Assembly: GCF_902498195.1 (NCBI RefSeq)
Contig: NZ_CABVIY010000003.1
Coordinates: 620,001 to 684,000, forward strand
Source: Pseudomonas fluorescens
GTDB lineage: Bacteria > Pseudomonadota > Gammaproteobacteria > Pseudomonadales > Pseudomonadaceae
Length of the DNA stretch: 64,000 nt
Direction of reading: 5' to 3'
The translations under genes were made by a program, and so were the position numbers. Of the stretch, positions 9,256 to 18,109 are shown one piece after another; the stretch's first letter is position 1; each line of letters opens with the position of its first letter. Under the pieces are notes generated by a model. It was given only the letters and a program-made list of their open reading frames with translations. It was not told where the DNA came from and ran no database searches.

Positions 9256-10323
9256 ATGCAACCCTTCATCTACCAAAGCCTGCCGACCCGCGTGGTGTTC
9301 GGCTGGGGCAAGCTCTCGGCCCTGGCCGAAGAAATCGAACGACTGGGCGCTCGTCGTGCGCTGATCCTCACCACGCCTGAACAACACGGGCTGGGTGAAC
9401 AGGTCGCGGCGTTGCTCGGTGATCGCGCGGCGGGGGTTTATGCGAAGGCGGTGATGCACGTTCCGCTGGAAGTGGCGCAAGCGGCCCGCGTCGAGGCGGC
9501 ACGGCTGGATGCCGATTGCTGCGTGGCCATTGGCGGTGGTTCGACCATTGGCCTGGGCAAGGCAATCGCCATGGATTCCGGGCTGCCGATCGTGGCCGTC
9601 CCGACCACCTATGCCGGCTCGGAGATGACACCGATCTACGGGCTGACTGAAAACCGGCTGAAGAAAACCGGGCGCGACCCCCGGGTGTTGCCGAAGACAG
9701 TGATCTATGACCCGCAACTGACCCTGACCCTGCCGGCGCAGATTTCCGCCTGTTCGGGCATGAACGCCATGGCCCACGCGGTGGAAGCGCTGTACGCCCA
9801 GGACGCCAACCCGATCATCGGCTTCATGGCCGAAGAATCGATCCGCTCCCTGGCGCAGGCGTTGCCCAGGGTCGTCAAAGACCCCAACGATCAGGATGCG
9901 CGCAGCCAGGCCTTGTATGGCGCCTGGCTGGCGGGGATCTGCCTGGGTTCGGTCGGCATGGCCTTGCACCACAAGCTGTGCCACACCCTGGGCGGGACCT
10001 TCAATTTGCCCCACGCCCAGGCGCATGCGATCGTGTTGCCCCATGCCGCCCATTACAACCGTGAAGCGGCGGCGGGGCCGTTGCAACGTGCCGCGCGGGC
10101 CCTGGGTGGCAGCGAGGCCGGCGAGGTGGGCGCCTTGCTCTACGCGCTGAACCAGAAGCTGGGCATTCCACTGGCGCTGGCGGACATCGGCCTGCCTCCA
10201 GACGGCCCGGCCGAAGTAGCGCACATCGCCTGCACCAGCCCTTACTACAACCCGCGACCGTTTGAACAAGGCCCGATCCAAGCCTTGCTGACCCGCGCCC
10301 TGAAAGGCCTGGAGCCGCTCTGA
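9256..10323 (+). CDS. hapF: Maleylacetate reductase
   Basis: This 355-aa protein belongs to the iron-containing alcohol dehydrogenase superfamily, maleylacetate reductase branch. It opens with PFIYQSLPTRVVFGWGKL, has the glycine-rich nucleotide loop AIGGGSTIGLGKA near residue 95, and the histidine-rich segment HHKLCHTLGGTFNLPHAQAHA near residue 240. It reduces maleylacetate to beta-ketoadipate, linking the operon to central metabolism. It starts 8 bp after hapE. Confidence 0.9.
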   Translation: MQPFIYQSLPTRVVFGWGKLSALAEEIERLGARRALILTTPEQHGLGEQVAALLGDRAAGVYAKAVMHVPLEVAQAARVEAARLDADCCVAIGGGSTIGLGKAIAMDSGLPIVAVPTTYAGSEMTPIYGLTENRLKKTGRDPRVLPKTVIYDPQLTLTLPAQISACSGMNAMAHAVEALYAQDANPIIGFMAEESIRSLAQALPRVVKDPNDQDARSQALYGAWLAGICLGSVGMALHHKLCHTLGGTFNLPHAQAHAIVLPHAAHYNREAAAGPLQRAARALGGSEAGEVGALLYALNQKLGIPLALADIGLPPDGPAEVAHIACTSPYYNPRPFEQGPIQALLTRALKGLEPL

Positions 10324-10348
10324 AATCAATCCCGTCGGAATAACAACA

Positions 10349-11221
10349 ATGACCGATCAAGACAAAGCCATCGAATCCCTCATCTCCGAGAAAGCGGTGG
10401 CCAGTTTCAACGACGCGCCCAACGCGCGTTACAAACAGATCATGCAAAGCCTGGTGCGCCACCTGCACGGGTTTGTCAGTGAGGTCGAACTGACCGAACA
10501 GGAATGGTTTGAAGGCATACGCTTTTTGACGGAAACCGGGCACAAGTGCGATGGCCTGGTGCGCCAGGAATTCATCCTGCTCTCGGACACGCTGGGCGTG
10601 TCGATGCTGGTCGATGCGATCAACCACCGGCACAGTGCCAATGCCACCGAGACCACCGTGTTCGGGCCGTTCTACATCGAAGGCATGCCCGAGCGCGAGT
10701 ACGGCGAAAACATGGCCTTCACCCCGGGTGAAACAGCGCTGGTGCGCGGGCGCGTGGTCGACACCCGGGGCAACCCCCTGGCCGGCGCGGTGCTGGATGT
10801 CTGGCAGACGGCTGAAAACGGCATGTATTCGGGCCAGGACAGCGAACAGCCGTTCGGCAACCTGCGCGGGCGCTATCGCACGGATGCCGAGGGCTATTTC
10901 GCCATCCGCACGATTGTCCCGGTGTGCTACCCGATTCCCACCGACGGACCGGTGGGCCGCATGCTTGACGCCGCCAATCGCCACCCGTGGCGACCGGCCC
11001 ACCTGCACTTCATGATCGATGTGCCGGGGTATCGCAAACTCGTCACCCATTTGTTCAATCGCGATGACCCTTACCTGGAGTCCGACGCGGTGTTCGGGGT
11101 CAAGTCATCGTTGCAGGTCATCTATGAACAGCGGGTCAGCCACGATGACGTGTCCGAAAGCCTGGATATCCCGTTGCCGTTCAAACGGGCGTGTTACGAA
11201 TTCGTCATGGAAGCCGTGTGA
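10349..11221 (+). CDS. hapG: Intradiol dioxygenase, hydroxyquinol 1,2-dioxygenase type
   Basis: This 290-aa intradiol ring-cleavage enzyme has an N-terminal helical dioxygenase domain (to about residue 115) and the catalytic beta-sandwich. The Fe(III) ligands are visible as tyrosines in GRYRTDAEGYF and VCYPIPTDG and histidines in HPWRPAHLHF. Hydroxyquinol cleavage gives maleylacetate, the HapF substrate, so this enzyme provides a second entry into the pathway if hydroquinone is hydroxylated. Position and size equal hapG of P. fluorescens ACB, whose role there was also putative. Confidence 0.87.
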   Translation: MTDQDKAIESLISEKAVASFNDAPNARYKQIMQSLVRHLHGFVSEVELTEQEWFEGIRFLTETGHKCDGLVRQEFILLSDTLGVSMLVDAINHRHSANATETTVFGPFYIEGMPEREYGENMAFTPGETALVRGRVVDTRGNPLAGAVLDVWQTAENGMYSGQDSEQPFGNLRGRYRTDAEGYFAIRTIVPVCYPIPTDGPVGRMLDAANRHPWRPAHLHFMIDVPGYRKLVTHLFNRDDPYLESDAVFGVKSSLQVIYEQRVSHDDVSESLDIPLPFKRACYEFVMEAV

Positions 11222-11224
11222 GCC

Positions 11225-11533
11225 ATGGGCCAGTTCTTTGCGGTTTTCGCCACTGATCACCCGGACTCCCTGGCCTTGCGCCAGCGCCTGCGGCCCAGTC
11301 ACCAGGCCCATTTGCGTGCCGAGACGCACCGGATCGTGGTGCGCTTCGGCGGCCCGACCCTCGATGACACGGGCGCCGCGATGAATGGCACCTTGCTGGT
11401 GATCGAGGCGGGCAGCCTGCCGGAGGTGGAAGCGTTCATGCAGGAGGATCCCTATGTCCAGGCCGGGCTGTTCGCGAGTCTGCAGATCCGCCCCTGGCAC
11501 TGGAGCCTGGGCAATCCGGAAAGGCGCGGCTGA
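11225..11533 (+). CDS. hapH: YciI-family small protein
   Basis: This 102-aa protein matches the YciI fold (ferredoxin-like alpha/beta barrel), with MGQFFAVFATDHPDS at the start and PEVEAFMQEDPYVQAGLFASLQI near the end. YciI relatives are found with muconolactone-isomerase-like and dehalogenating enzymes. In the hap operon the role is unproven. It begins 3 bp after the hapG stop, which supports cotranscription. Confidence 0.82.
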   Translation: MGQFFAVFATDHPDSLALRQRLRPSHQAHLRAETHRIVVRFGGPTLDDTGAAMNGTLLVIEAGSLPEVEAFMQEDPYVQAGLFASLQIRPWHWSLGNPERRG

Positions 11534-11535
11534 TC

Positions 11536-11883
11536 ATGAGCACTATCATGTTGTGCCAGCGCGACGACATCGCGGACGGCGGCGCCCTCGGCCTGCCGCA
11601 GCACCGGCACCTGCATCCCGCCGGGCTGGTTGCCGTGCGCCAGGGCGAGCAGGTGTGGGTCTACATCAACCGCTGCCCGCATTTTTCGGTGCCGCTGGAC
11701 TATCGCCCCCAGGCGTTCTGCACCTATCGCGGCAAGGTGCTGATGTGCGCGCATCACAGCGCCCTGTTTCGTTTCGAAGATGGCCACTGCATCGACGGCC
11801 CCTGTAAAGGCGCGCAGCTGGAGGCCGTGCCCGTGCGCTGGGTCGGGAACAGCCTGGTCATGGAGGTGGACGAGGAGGGGTGA
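11536..11883 (+). CDS. hapI: Rieske-type [2Fe-2S] ferredoxin
   Basis: This 115-aa Rieske protein carries the cluster motif C-P-H (CPHFSVPLD, about residue 45) and C-x2-H (CAHHSALFRF, about residue 75). As in P. fluorescens ACB it follows hapH. Rieske ferredoxins of this kind may reactivate an oxidised iron dioxygenase, here HapCD or HapG, which is an inference from context. The next genes in strain ACB, hapB (esterase) and hapA (Baeyer-Villiger monooxygenase), are absent here. Confidence 0.85.
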   Translation: MSTIMLCQRDDIADGGALGLPQHRHLHPAGLVAVRQGEQVWVYINRCPHFSVPLDYRPQAFCTYRGKVLMCAHHSALFRFEDGHCIDGPCKGAQLEAVPVRWVGNSLVMEVDEEG

Positions 11884-11928
11884 TCTACAATCTTTTGAGG
11901 GGTGAACCGCGCCCCTTCGGAGGTCATC

Positions 11929-12381
11929 ATGAAAAGCTTGTCACCCCTCGGCCTGTGCGTTGCACTGGCGGTTTTCAGCGCTCAGGGATGGGCCGAGACC
12001 GTGGTGCCGATGAAAGGCCAGAATTCGCAGCAGACTCAACTGGACATTAGCGATTGCCACAACATCGCCGCCGGCCAGGCCTCGTCGACCTCCACCCCGT
12101 CCGGTGGACGGCTCAAGGGCGCCGCCGTCGGGGCGGCTGCCGGTGCGACTGGCGCGCAAGTGCGCGGTCGCCAGCATGACGAGTTCTATGATCGCGTCGA
12201 TGACGACACCAAGCAGGACTATCGGCAGAACCGCGCCAAACAGACCGCCGCGGCAGGCGCCGTGGTCGGTGGCTCGCGCCAGCGCCAGGAACGCCGGGCA
12301 CAAGAGAAAACCGCCGCCTCGACCACCCAGACCGCCTACACCAGCTGTTTGCAGGGCAAGGGCTATCAAGTCAATCCCTGA
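11929..12381 (+). CDS. Secreted glycine-zipper protein, unknown function
   Basis: This 150-aa protein has an N-terminal signal peptide (KSLSPLGLCVALAVFSAQGWA) and two glycine/alanine-rich zipper stretches (LKGAAVGAAAGATGAQVRG, AAAGAVVGG), the pattern of small envelope glycine-zipper proteins. The start at 11929 has CGGAGG just upstream. An in-frame ATG at 11902 would spoil the signal peptide. It ends at a REP hairpin that separates it from the convergent efflux operon. Confidence 0.75.
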   Translation: MKSLSPLGLCVALAVFSAQGWAETVVPMKGQNSQQTQLDISDCHNIAAGQASSTSTPSGGRLKGAAVGAAAGATGAQVRGRQHDEFYDRVDDDTKQDYRQNRAKQTAAAGAVVGGSRQRQERRAQEKTAASTTQTAYTSCLQGKGYQVNP

Positions 12382-12388
12382 CACCCCT

Positions 12389-12470
12389 GTAGGAGCTGCC
12401 GCAGGCTGCGATCTTTTGATTTTGTTTTTGAAGGCAAGATCAAAAGATCGCAGCCTGCGGCAGCTCCTAC
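12389..12470. repeat. REP-type hairpin between convergent genes
   Basis: GTAGGAGCTGCCGCAGGCTG pairs with CAGCCTGCGGCAGCTCCTAC, with AAAAGATC/GATCTTTT inside, giving an almost perfect long stem. It lies between two convergent genes and overlaps the last codons of the FUSC-like gene, so it may serve as a bidirectional terminator. Confidence 0.88.
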
Positions 12471-13495
12471 CGGAGAGGGTACGACTTTTGATGCTGGCGC
12501 TGATCGAGCAGGTGCACCATCAAGCAGGCATACAGCGTCACCGCCACGAACAAGGCCATGCGCACCGCAAAGGCGGTGTAGACGTCCTTGCCCGCCGCAC
12601 TGTCCTGCACCGACTGCCCCAGCAGGATGATCATCGTGATCAGGCTGTTGAGCCAGAACCCCGGGCTCCAGCGCGTCGGGCTCAGGCCATAGAGCTTGCG
12701 GGCCACGATCAGCCCGAACAGCAGCATCCACAAAAAGAACATCCACAGGTGCACGAACAGGCTCAGCGCCCCCCAGAAGAGGATCGCCAGCAGGCCGCCG
12801 AGCAGGGTCGAACCCACCAGTTCACGGCCGGCATTGCGCGCGGAGGTCGTTTCGCTCTGTTGTCCCAGGTTGACCGCCTTGAGAACGATAGGCAGGTAGC
12901 TGGCCGGGTCGATCAGCGCCATCAGAAACGCCGGTATCACGATCAGCGTGGCCCTTAAAGCCACCCGGTCGACTTCGCCGGCCGGAAGAGCGGGCGCCGT
13001 GGGTGGGGCAGGCGCGTTGTCCGGCTCGGGGAACAGCCAGTGGCCTAATATCCCGGCCATGACCGCCAAGAGTAATCCCGCCACCAAGGCCTGGATGACC
13101 ATCAGCGCCAGCCCGAAGTCAGCGACCCCGGCCGAGGAGATCATGGTCAACCCGATCACCAGGAACATCACGATCAGGTTGTTGCCACCGCGCAGGCCAA
13201 AACGGAAGACCACAAACAGGCAGATCCCGATCAACAACACACCGCTGACGGCGTAGTAACGCAGTGCCGGGATCAACAGCAGGCCGATGCCGGTGGTCAG
13301 CATCGCCACCAAAGCCAGGCCCACGGCAGCCTTCAACGACAGCGGGCGATTGAGGGAGACCAGCAATAAGGCACACAGCACCGGGGCCAAAAAGGGGATC
13401 GGCAGTGCCAGGCCATAGCTGGCGGCCAGGCACAGGGCCGTGCCGCTGGCCAGGCGCGCGGCGCGTTGCCCCCTTGGCGAGCGTTCAGTAGGCAT
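12467..13495 (-). CDS. FUSC/DUF2955-like inner-membrane efflux protein
   Basis: This 342-aa protein has about ten hydrophobic segments in two blocks separated by a polar middle (about residues 165-190). This resembles half-size members of the aromatic acid exporter (AaeB/FUSC, DUF2955) group. Its start overlaps the end of the HlyD adaptor gene by 11 bp, so it is the third gene of the outer-membrane factor-adaptor-pump operon. Export of aromatic acids or phenols is plausible given the neighbouring hap operon, but the substrate is not shown. Confidence 0.78.
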   Translation of the reverse strand: MPTERSPRGQRAARLASGTALCLAASYGLALPIPFLAPVLCALLLVSLNRPLSLKAAVGLALVAMLTTGIGLLLIPALRYYAVSGVLLIGICLFVVFRFGLRGGNNLIVMFLVIGLTMISSAGVADFGLALMVIQALVAGLLLAVMAGILGHWLFPEPDNAPAPPTAPALPAGEVDRVALRATLIVIPAFLMALIDPASYLPIVLKAVNLGQQSETTSARNAGRELVGSTLLGGLLAILFWGALSLFVHLWMFFLWMLLFGLIVARKLYGLSPTRWSPGFWLNSLITMIILLGQSVQDSAAGKDVYTAFAVRMALFVAVTLYACLMVHLLDQRQHQKSYPLR

Positions 13496-14603
13496 ACGAC
13501 AGCCAGCTCATCAGCCCCAGGAACACGCGGCCCAACGGATTGAGCAGGTTGCCCTCGGCAGGAAAGGCCATCACCTCGGCCTGGCCGCCGGAGCGGATGG
13601 CGCGGTTGTCCTTGAGCATGGCCAGTGACTCGGCGGAAAACTCGATGATCACCGGAAAGCGCTGGGCCGGTCGCAGCCAGTCACGGCTGTTCTGCACCGT
13701 GGGCAGGGTGCCGGGCGCGGGCGGCTGGCCGACGCTGACCCCGTAGCCGACACTGCGCACGCGCCCGGCGAAGACCTCGCCGGGCAAGGCATCCAGCACA
13801 ATCGACACCGGCGTGTCAGGCTTGACCAGGGCGAGATTGTTCTCGGTCATGTCGGCGCTGATCCACACATCGTGGATCGCGATCAGGGTCATGACCGGGC
13901 TCCCCGCCGCGGCGAACTGGCCGACATCGGTGCGCAAATCGGTGATCAGGCCGGCGGAGCGTGCGCGGACCTGGGTGTTGGCCAGGTCCAGCTCGGCTTT
14001 CGACAGGGCCGTGGCGGCGCTGCGCAACAGGGCGTTGTCTTCCTCGCTGCCGCCTTCCTGCTCGCGGGCGCGCTGCACCTCGGCGCGGGCCGCCGCCACT
14101 TTGCTGACGGCCGCTTCGTGGTTGGCGCGCGACACTTCCAGCAGGCGCACGGAAATCGTCCCGGGGTCTTCGCGGTACAAGCCTTCCAGCCGCCGATTGT
14201 CCTGGCGGGCCTTGAGTTCATTGGCCTGGGCCGCCCGCAGGTTAGCCTGGGCCGAGGCAATGCCGGCGGTGCTGGCGCCGATCTGGCGGCGGGTGGACTC
14301 CAGATCGGCGCGAGCCCGGTCGACGGCGATCTGATAAGGCTGCGGATCGATCTCGAAGATCACTTCCCCGGCCTTGACGTCCTGATTGTTGCGCACGTTG
14401 ACGCGGATCACCCGGCCCACGACTTCGGACGCCACCGGAATCACGAAAGCGCCGACCCGCGCCTGTTGCGTGTAGGGCGTGAAACGGTCAGCCAGCAGAT
14501 ACCAGGCCAGGCTGAGGACGATCAGCAGCAAAATCCATTTGATGCCCTTTTTCGTCGGATCGGCGGCGGGCGGCGGTGGCGCTTCAGTCGCGGCTTCAGT
14601 CAT
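13485..14603 (-). CDS. HlyD-family membrane fusion protein (EmrA/AaeA type)
   Basis: This 372-aa adaptor has a cytoplasmic tail, one membrane segment (WILLLIVLSLAWYLL, about residues 25-40), a lipoyl/barrel-sandwich half (VIPVASEVVGRVIRVNVRNN), a helical hairpin (about residues 95-190) and the second beta half. The start at 14603 forms an ATGA overlap with the upstream outer-membrane gene. An in-frame codon at 14675 inside that gene is rejected. It would bridge the inner-membrane pump and the outer-membrane channel. Confidence 0.87.
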   Translation of the reverse strand: MTEAATEAPPPPAADPTKKGIKWILLLIVLSLAWYLLADRFTPYTQQARVGAFVIPVASEVVGRVIRVNVRNNQDVKAGEVIFEIDPQPYQIAVDRARADLESTRRQIGASTAGIASAQANLRAAQANELKARQDNRRLEGLYREDPGTISVRLLEVSRANHEAAVSKVAAARAEVQRAREQEGGSEEDNALLRSAATALSKAELDLANTQVRARSAGLITDLRTDVGQFAAAGSPVMTLIAIHDVWISADMTENNLALVKPDTPVSIVLDALPGEVFAGRVRSVGYGVSVGQPPAPGTLPTVQNSRDWLRPAQRFPVIIEFSAESLAMLKDNRAIRSGGQAEVMAFPAEGNLLNPLGRVFLGLMSWLSYAY

Positions 14604-16135
14604 TGTCTTTTTACCTGGTCGGGCAAAGGGGAGGCCGGTGGCGCTGCGGCGGGCTCGGCCAGCAGGTCGCCCCAATCGGTGCGTTGTTGCATTTGCTCGC
14701 GCGTGGCGGGATCGACCCTGGCCTGGGCGCTGTACCAGCCGCCGCCCAGGGCCTTGTACAGAGCAATCGCATTGCTCACCGCATCGCCACGACTGAGCAG
14801 ATAGCTGTCCTGCACGTCAAGCAGCGCACGTTGGGCATCGAGCACCCGCTGAAAGTCCGAGTAACCTTCGCGGTACAGCGCGCTGGCCAGGACCAGTGAG
14901 CGTTTCGCCGCGCCTTCGGCCTCGCGCAGGATGCGTTCGCGCTGCAAGGAACGGGTCAGGCCGCTGGCGGCATCGTCCGCCTCGCGGGCCGCCTGGCGCA
15001 CCTTGTCGCGGTACACCTCGATCAACTGCTGCAAGCGGGCATCCTGCACCCGCACGTTGTTACTGATCCGGCCATGGTCGAACACGTTCCAGCGCAGGCT
15101 GGGGCCGCCGACCAGGTCAAGGCTGCGCGAAGTGCCGCTCAAGGTATCGCTGGACCAGACGATGCTGCCCAGCAGGGTCAGCGACGGGTAGAAATCGCTT
15201 TCGGCCACGCCGATCAGCGCCGACTGCGCGGCGACATTCAACTCGGCGGCGCGCACGTCGGGGCGGCGCAGCAGCAGGCTGGCCGGCACATCCTGCAGCA
15301 CGGCGCGGTCCACCAGGGGGATCAGGCCCGTGTTCTCGACCACCATCGGCAGCGCGCCGGGCGCACGACCGATCAACACCGTCAAGCCATTGCGCAGGCG
15401 CACCAGCTGGTCTTCCAGCCCGGGAATACTGCTCAAGGTGCCCAGGTATTGGGTCTTGGCTTGTTGCAGGTCGAGTTCGGCGGTCTGGCCACTGTTGAAC
15501 AGTTTTTCGGTGATTTCATAATTGCGTTTTTGCTGCTCGGCGTTTGCCTCGGCCACCCGCAGGCGCGCCTGGGTGGTGCGCAAGGAAAAATACGTATCGG
15601 CGACCTGCGCCCGCAGCAGGACCAGGACGTCTTCATAATTGGCCTCGGCCGCGAAATAGCTGGCATCGGCGGCCTCGATGGCGCGGCTGAAGCGTCCCCA
15701 GAAATCCAGCTCCCAGCCCACGTCGAAAGCGGCGCTGTGTTGCCAGAACTGGCTGTCAACCGGGTTGATCCCGCCGGACTGATGGCGGTCGACGTAAATG
15801 CTGTCGGCGCCCAGCTGTTGCAATTGCGGGTAGCGGCCACTTTGCGCGATGCCCAATTGCGCCCGGGCTTCCATGACGCGCAGGCCGGCGATCCTCAGGC
15901 TCGAATTGTTCGCGTCCGCTTCGGCAATCAGTTGGTTCAGCGTCGGGTCGGCAAAGATTTGCCACCATTGACGAATGTCCGGTTGCAGGGCCCGCTGGCT
16001 GGCGTGCTCCAGGTTTGGGGTGTTCCAGTGATCGACCCAGGGTTCACCGGGCGACTGAAAGTCCGGCCCCAGCCGTATGCATCCGCCGAGGGCGAGCAGG
16101 GCGAACAGCAGCAATGGGCGGGTGGCTGGATGCAT
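14600..16135 (-). CDS. Outer-membrane efflux lipoprotein (TolC/OprM/NodT family)
   Basis: This 511-aa protein starts with a lipoprotein signal (LLLFALLALGGC), so the mature protein is lipidated at Cys. It has two OEP repeats, with QPDIRQWWQIFADPTLNQL at the beginning and SFLLRRPDVRAAE-like RRPDVRAAELNVAAQSA in the middle. The start at 16135 keeps the signal peptide compact; a start at 16162 would add nine residues. It heads the efflux operon. Confidence 0.88.
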   Translation of the reverse strand: MHPATRPLLLFALLALGGCIRLGPDFQSPGEPWVDHWNTPNLEHASQRALQPDIRQWWQIFADPTLNQLIAEADANNSSLRIAGLRVMEARAQLGIAQSGRYPQLQQLGADSIYVDRHQSGGINPVDSQFWQHSAAFDVGWELDFWGRFSRAIEAADASYFAAEANYEDVLVLLRAQVADTYFSLRTTQARLRVAEANAEQQKRNYEITEKLFNSGQTAELDLQQAKTQYLGTLSSIPGLEDQLVRLRNGLTVLIGRAPGALPMVVENTGLIPLVDRAVLQDVPASLLLRRPDVRAAELNVAAQSALIGVAESDFYPSLTLLGSIVWSSDTLSGTSRSLDLVGGPSLRWNVFDHGRISNNVRVQDARLQQLIEVYRDKVRQAAREADDAASGLTRSLQRERILREAEGAAKRSLVLASALYREGYSDFQRVLDAQRALLDVQDSYLLSRGDAVSNAIALYKALGGGWYSAQARVDPATREQMQQRTDWGDLLAEPAAAPPASPLPDQVKRQ

Positions 16136-16225
16136 CGTGCGGTGCCTGCCAGGGAATATCACAGCAGCATAGACGCCTGGGTGGCGGGTAATGCGCTTTG
16201 GATCGGGTTTGTGGGTTTGGGTGTT

Positions 16226-16977
16226 TATCCGTTTCTTCGGTAACGGCGGCTTATGGTTTCGCCCTTACGGCGAGTTACTTGGAGAAGCGCCAAGTAACCA
16301 AGCGCTCTTGCCCCTGTCGTTCGGTGCCTCGCCAGGGCTCGGCATACCCTTGCTCCGGTCCTGCTCCGTGGGCCCGCCGCCATCGGCCATCCATGGCCGG
16401 GGGCGGCTAACCCGGCATCCATGCCGGGTTGCCCACTGCGCAGAACCTGCACTCGGCCTCTCGAGGGGGCAAGAAAATCAAAAGCCAGATCAAAATCAAA
16501 AGCGAGGCGGCCTGATAGCCGACCTGATTGCAGGTCTGTCAGCGATCCCATTGTGGGAGCCAGCCTGCTGGCGATGGACTTCCAGGCAACGCGCTCATCC
16601 AGACAGGGCGCGTTATCGTTGACGTCCATCGCCGGCAGGCCAGCTCCCACAGGATTTAGGTACATTCTGAAAAGCCAGGTCGGCTGTCAGGCCGCCTCGC
16701 TTTGGATTCTGATTTTGATCTGGGCGCCCCGTTAAACCACGCTGGCCGAACGCAGGCATTGCGCAGTGGGTAAACCGGCAGGACGCCGGTTTAGCCGCGC
16801 TGGGCCAGGGATGGCCCATCGCGGCGACCCACGGAGCAATGCCTTCGATCGGGCATGCCGAGCCAGAGCGAGGCACCGAGTGGTGGGGCAAGAGCCTTTT
16901 GGTTCCTTTTGGGCTTTTCAAAAGGGACTCGCCGTAAGGGCGAAACCATCAGCCGAGGTGACTGCAGCAACGGATAT
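16226..16977. repeat. Composite fold-back repeat, copy 1
   Basis: This 0.75-kb noncoding element begins near ATCCGTTTCTTCGGTAACGG and ends with an inverted version of the same end. Other inverted pairs are TTTCGCCCTTACGGCGAGT (left) with TCGCCGTAAGGGCGAAA (right), and GAGGCGGCCTGATAGCCGAC with its complement toward the centre. A REP doublet (16552-16651) sits in the middle. A second copy in the same orientation lies at 20289-21030. Reading frames inside it differ between copies and are not supported as genes. Confidence 0.85.
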
Positions 16978-17016
16978 GTACACCGTCTCTCTTGAATGAT
17001 CAGCGCCTACACCGAT

Positions 17017-17850
17017 TCAACCCTGCTGCAAAAAGTCGATGCAGCTGCGGTTAAACAGCTCGCGATGTTCCACCTGCACCCAATGCCCACAACGGTTAAG
17101 CACAATGAAGCGTGCATTCGGCGCGCCGTCGATGATGCGCTGCGCGCCGCTGATCGGGTTGAAGTGATCGTTGTTGCCCCAGAAACCGAGGATCGGGCAC
17201 TGGATCTCGCCCAGGCGCGCTTCCATGTTCGGCACCATCATCGTGCTGAACAGATTTTTCGGCTGGGTCACAGCCACCGCCACGCGCTCCTGCAACAGGC
17301 TTTCCGGCAGGATCGAATCATCGAACAGCTGCAGGCGCATCATGCTGCGCATTTCCTCCAGGCCGATCGGGCCGGCGTTGAACAGCGTGACCATGCGCAC
17401 GATGCCCTCCATCTGGAAGTAGGTCTCGCGCTCTTCGACACCGCCCGGTGCCAGCAGGATCAGGCTCTGGGGCAGTTGCGGCAGGCGCAGGGCCAGGCCC
17501 AGGGCAATCGCGCCGCCCAGCGAGTTACCCAGCAGAGTGCAGCGCTGCACGCCGACCGCTTCGAGAAACGCCGCCACGCAGTCGACGAAGAACCCCAGGT
17601 TGTACTGGGCGTCCTCGGGTTTGTCCGAACGGCCGAAACCCGGCAGGTCGAGCACGATGTTGCGATAGCCCGCGGCGACGAATTGCGGGTAGTTGCCCTT
17701 GAAGTTGCTGAAGCCACTGGCGCCCGGCCCGCTACCGTGCAGCCACAGCACCACGGGGCCTGCGCCTTCATCCAGATAGTGCAGGCGCAGTCCGCTGGGC
17801 AGGGTGGCGTAGTGGCCGACGGGCAGGGGCAGGTCTACAGGTTGGTTCAT
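17017..17850 (-). CDS. Meta-cleavage-product hydrolase (HsaD/TesD/BphD-like)
   Basis: This 277-aa alpha/beta hydrolase cuts C-C bonds of meta-cleavage products. It shows the oxyanion motif HGSGPGASG (about residue 38), the nucleophile Ser110 in GNSLGG, an acid in FWGNNDHFNP and the catalytic His in NRCGHWVQVEH. This is the family pattern of HsaD, which hydrolyses 4,9-DSHA in steroid ring-B degradation. The start at 17850 has GGAG seven bases upstream; an ATG at 17862 is possible. The matching extradiol dioxygenase is at 23761. It is divergent from the SDR at 18110 and has its own copy of the regulon motif (17976-17994). Confidence 0.83.
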   Translation of the reverse strand: MNQPVDLPLPVGHYATLPSGLRLHYLDEGAGPVVLWLHGSGPGASGFSNFKGNYPQFVAAGYRNIVLDLPGFGRSDKPEDAQYNLGFFVDCVAAFLEAVGVQRCTLLGNSLGGAIALGLALRLPQLPQSLILLAPGGVEERETYFQMEGIVRMVTLFNAGPIGLEEMRSMMRLQLFDDSILPESLLQERVAVAVTQPKNLFSTMMVPNMEARLGEIQCPILGFWGNNDHFNPISGAQRIIDGAPNARFIVLNRCGHWVQVEHRELFNRSCIDFLQQG

Positions 17851-17975
17851 GGGGTTCTCCATTGTCTGCGGATTCGGGAAGCACAGCCGCGCCAGGCGCT
17901 ACAGCGACGTGAAGGGAAGCGCCGCGCCTGGCGTGGTGCGCGCCCATGAATGCTGGCCCCGCCGGGCGCTGCCGG

Positions 17976-17994
17976 CATCGTCCGTTCAGACCAC
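17976..17994 (-). promoter_or_regulatory. Regulon motif, site 1 (drives the hydrolase)
   Basis: On the minus strand the site reads GTGGTCTGAACGGACGATG. It shares TC-N5-GGACGATG with the other six sites. It lies 126 bp before the hydrolase start and 7 bp from the oppositely oriented site 2. Confidence 0.65.
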
Positions 17995-18000
17995 GCGGCG

Positions 18001-18019
18001 CTAGTCCCATCGGACGATG
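18001..18019 (+). promoter_or_regulatory. Regulon motif, site 2 (drives the SDR operon)
   Basis: The site reads CTAGTCCCATCGGACGATG and contains the dyad GTCC-N4-GGAC. It lies 91 bp before the SDR start at 18110. TAATCA about 20 bp further downstream could serve as -10. Confidence 0.7.
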
Positions 18020-18109
18020 TGGGCCAGGGCGCTGTCCGCTAATCATTCAGGGGACGGCGGTGCTGCAAGGGCAGCGGGCCGCAGCGTATTGGCACATTCG
18101 GAGAGCGTG

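Noticed and set aside
16191-16921. Several open frames within the composite repeat
   Set aside because: Frames are not kept between the two copies of the element (16226-16977 and 20289-21030), so they are by-products of the repeat.
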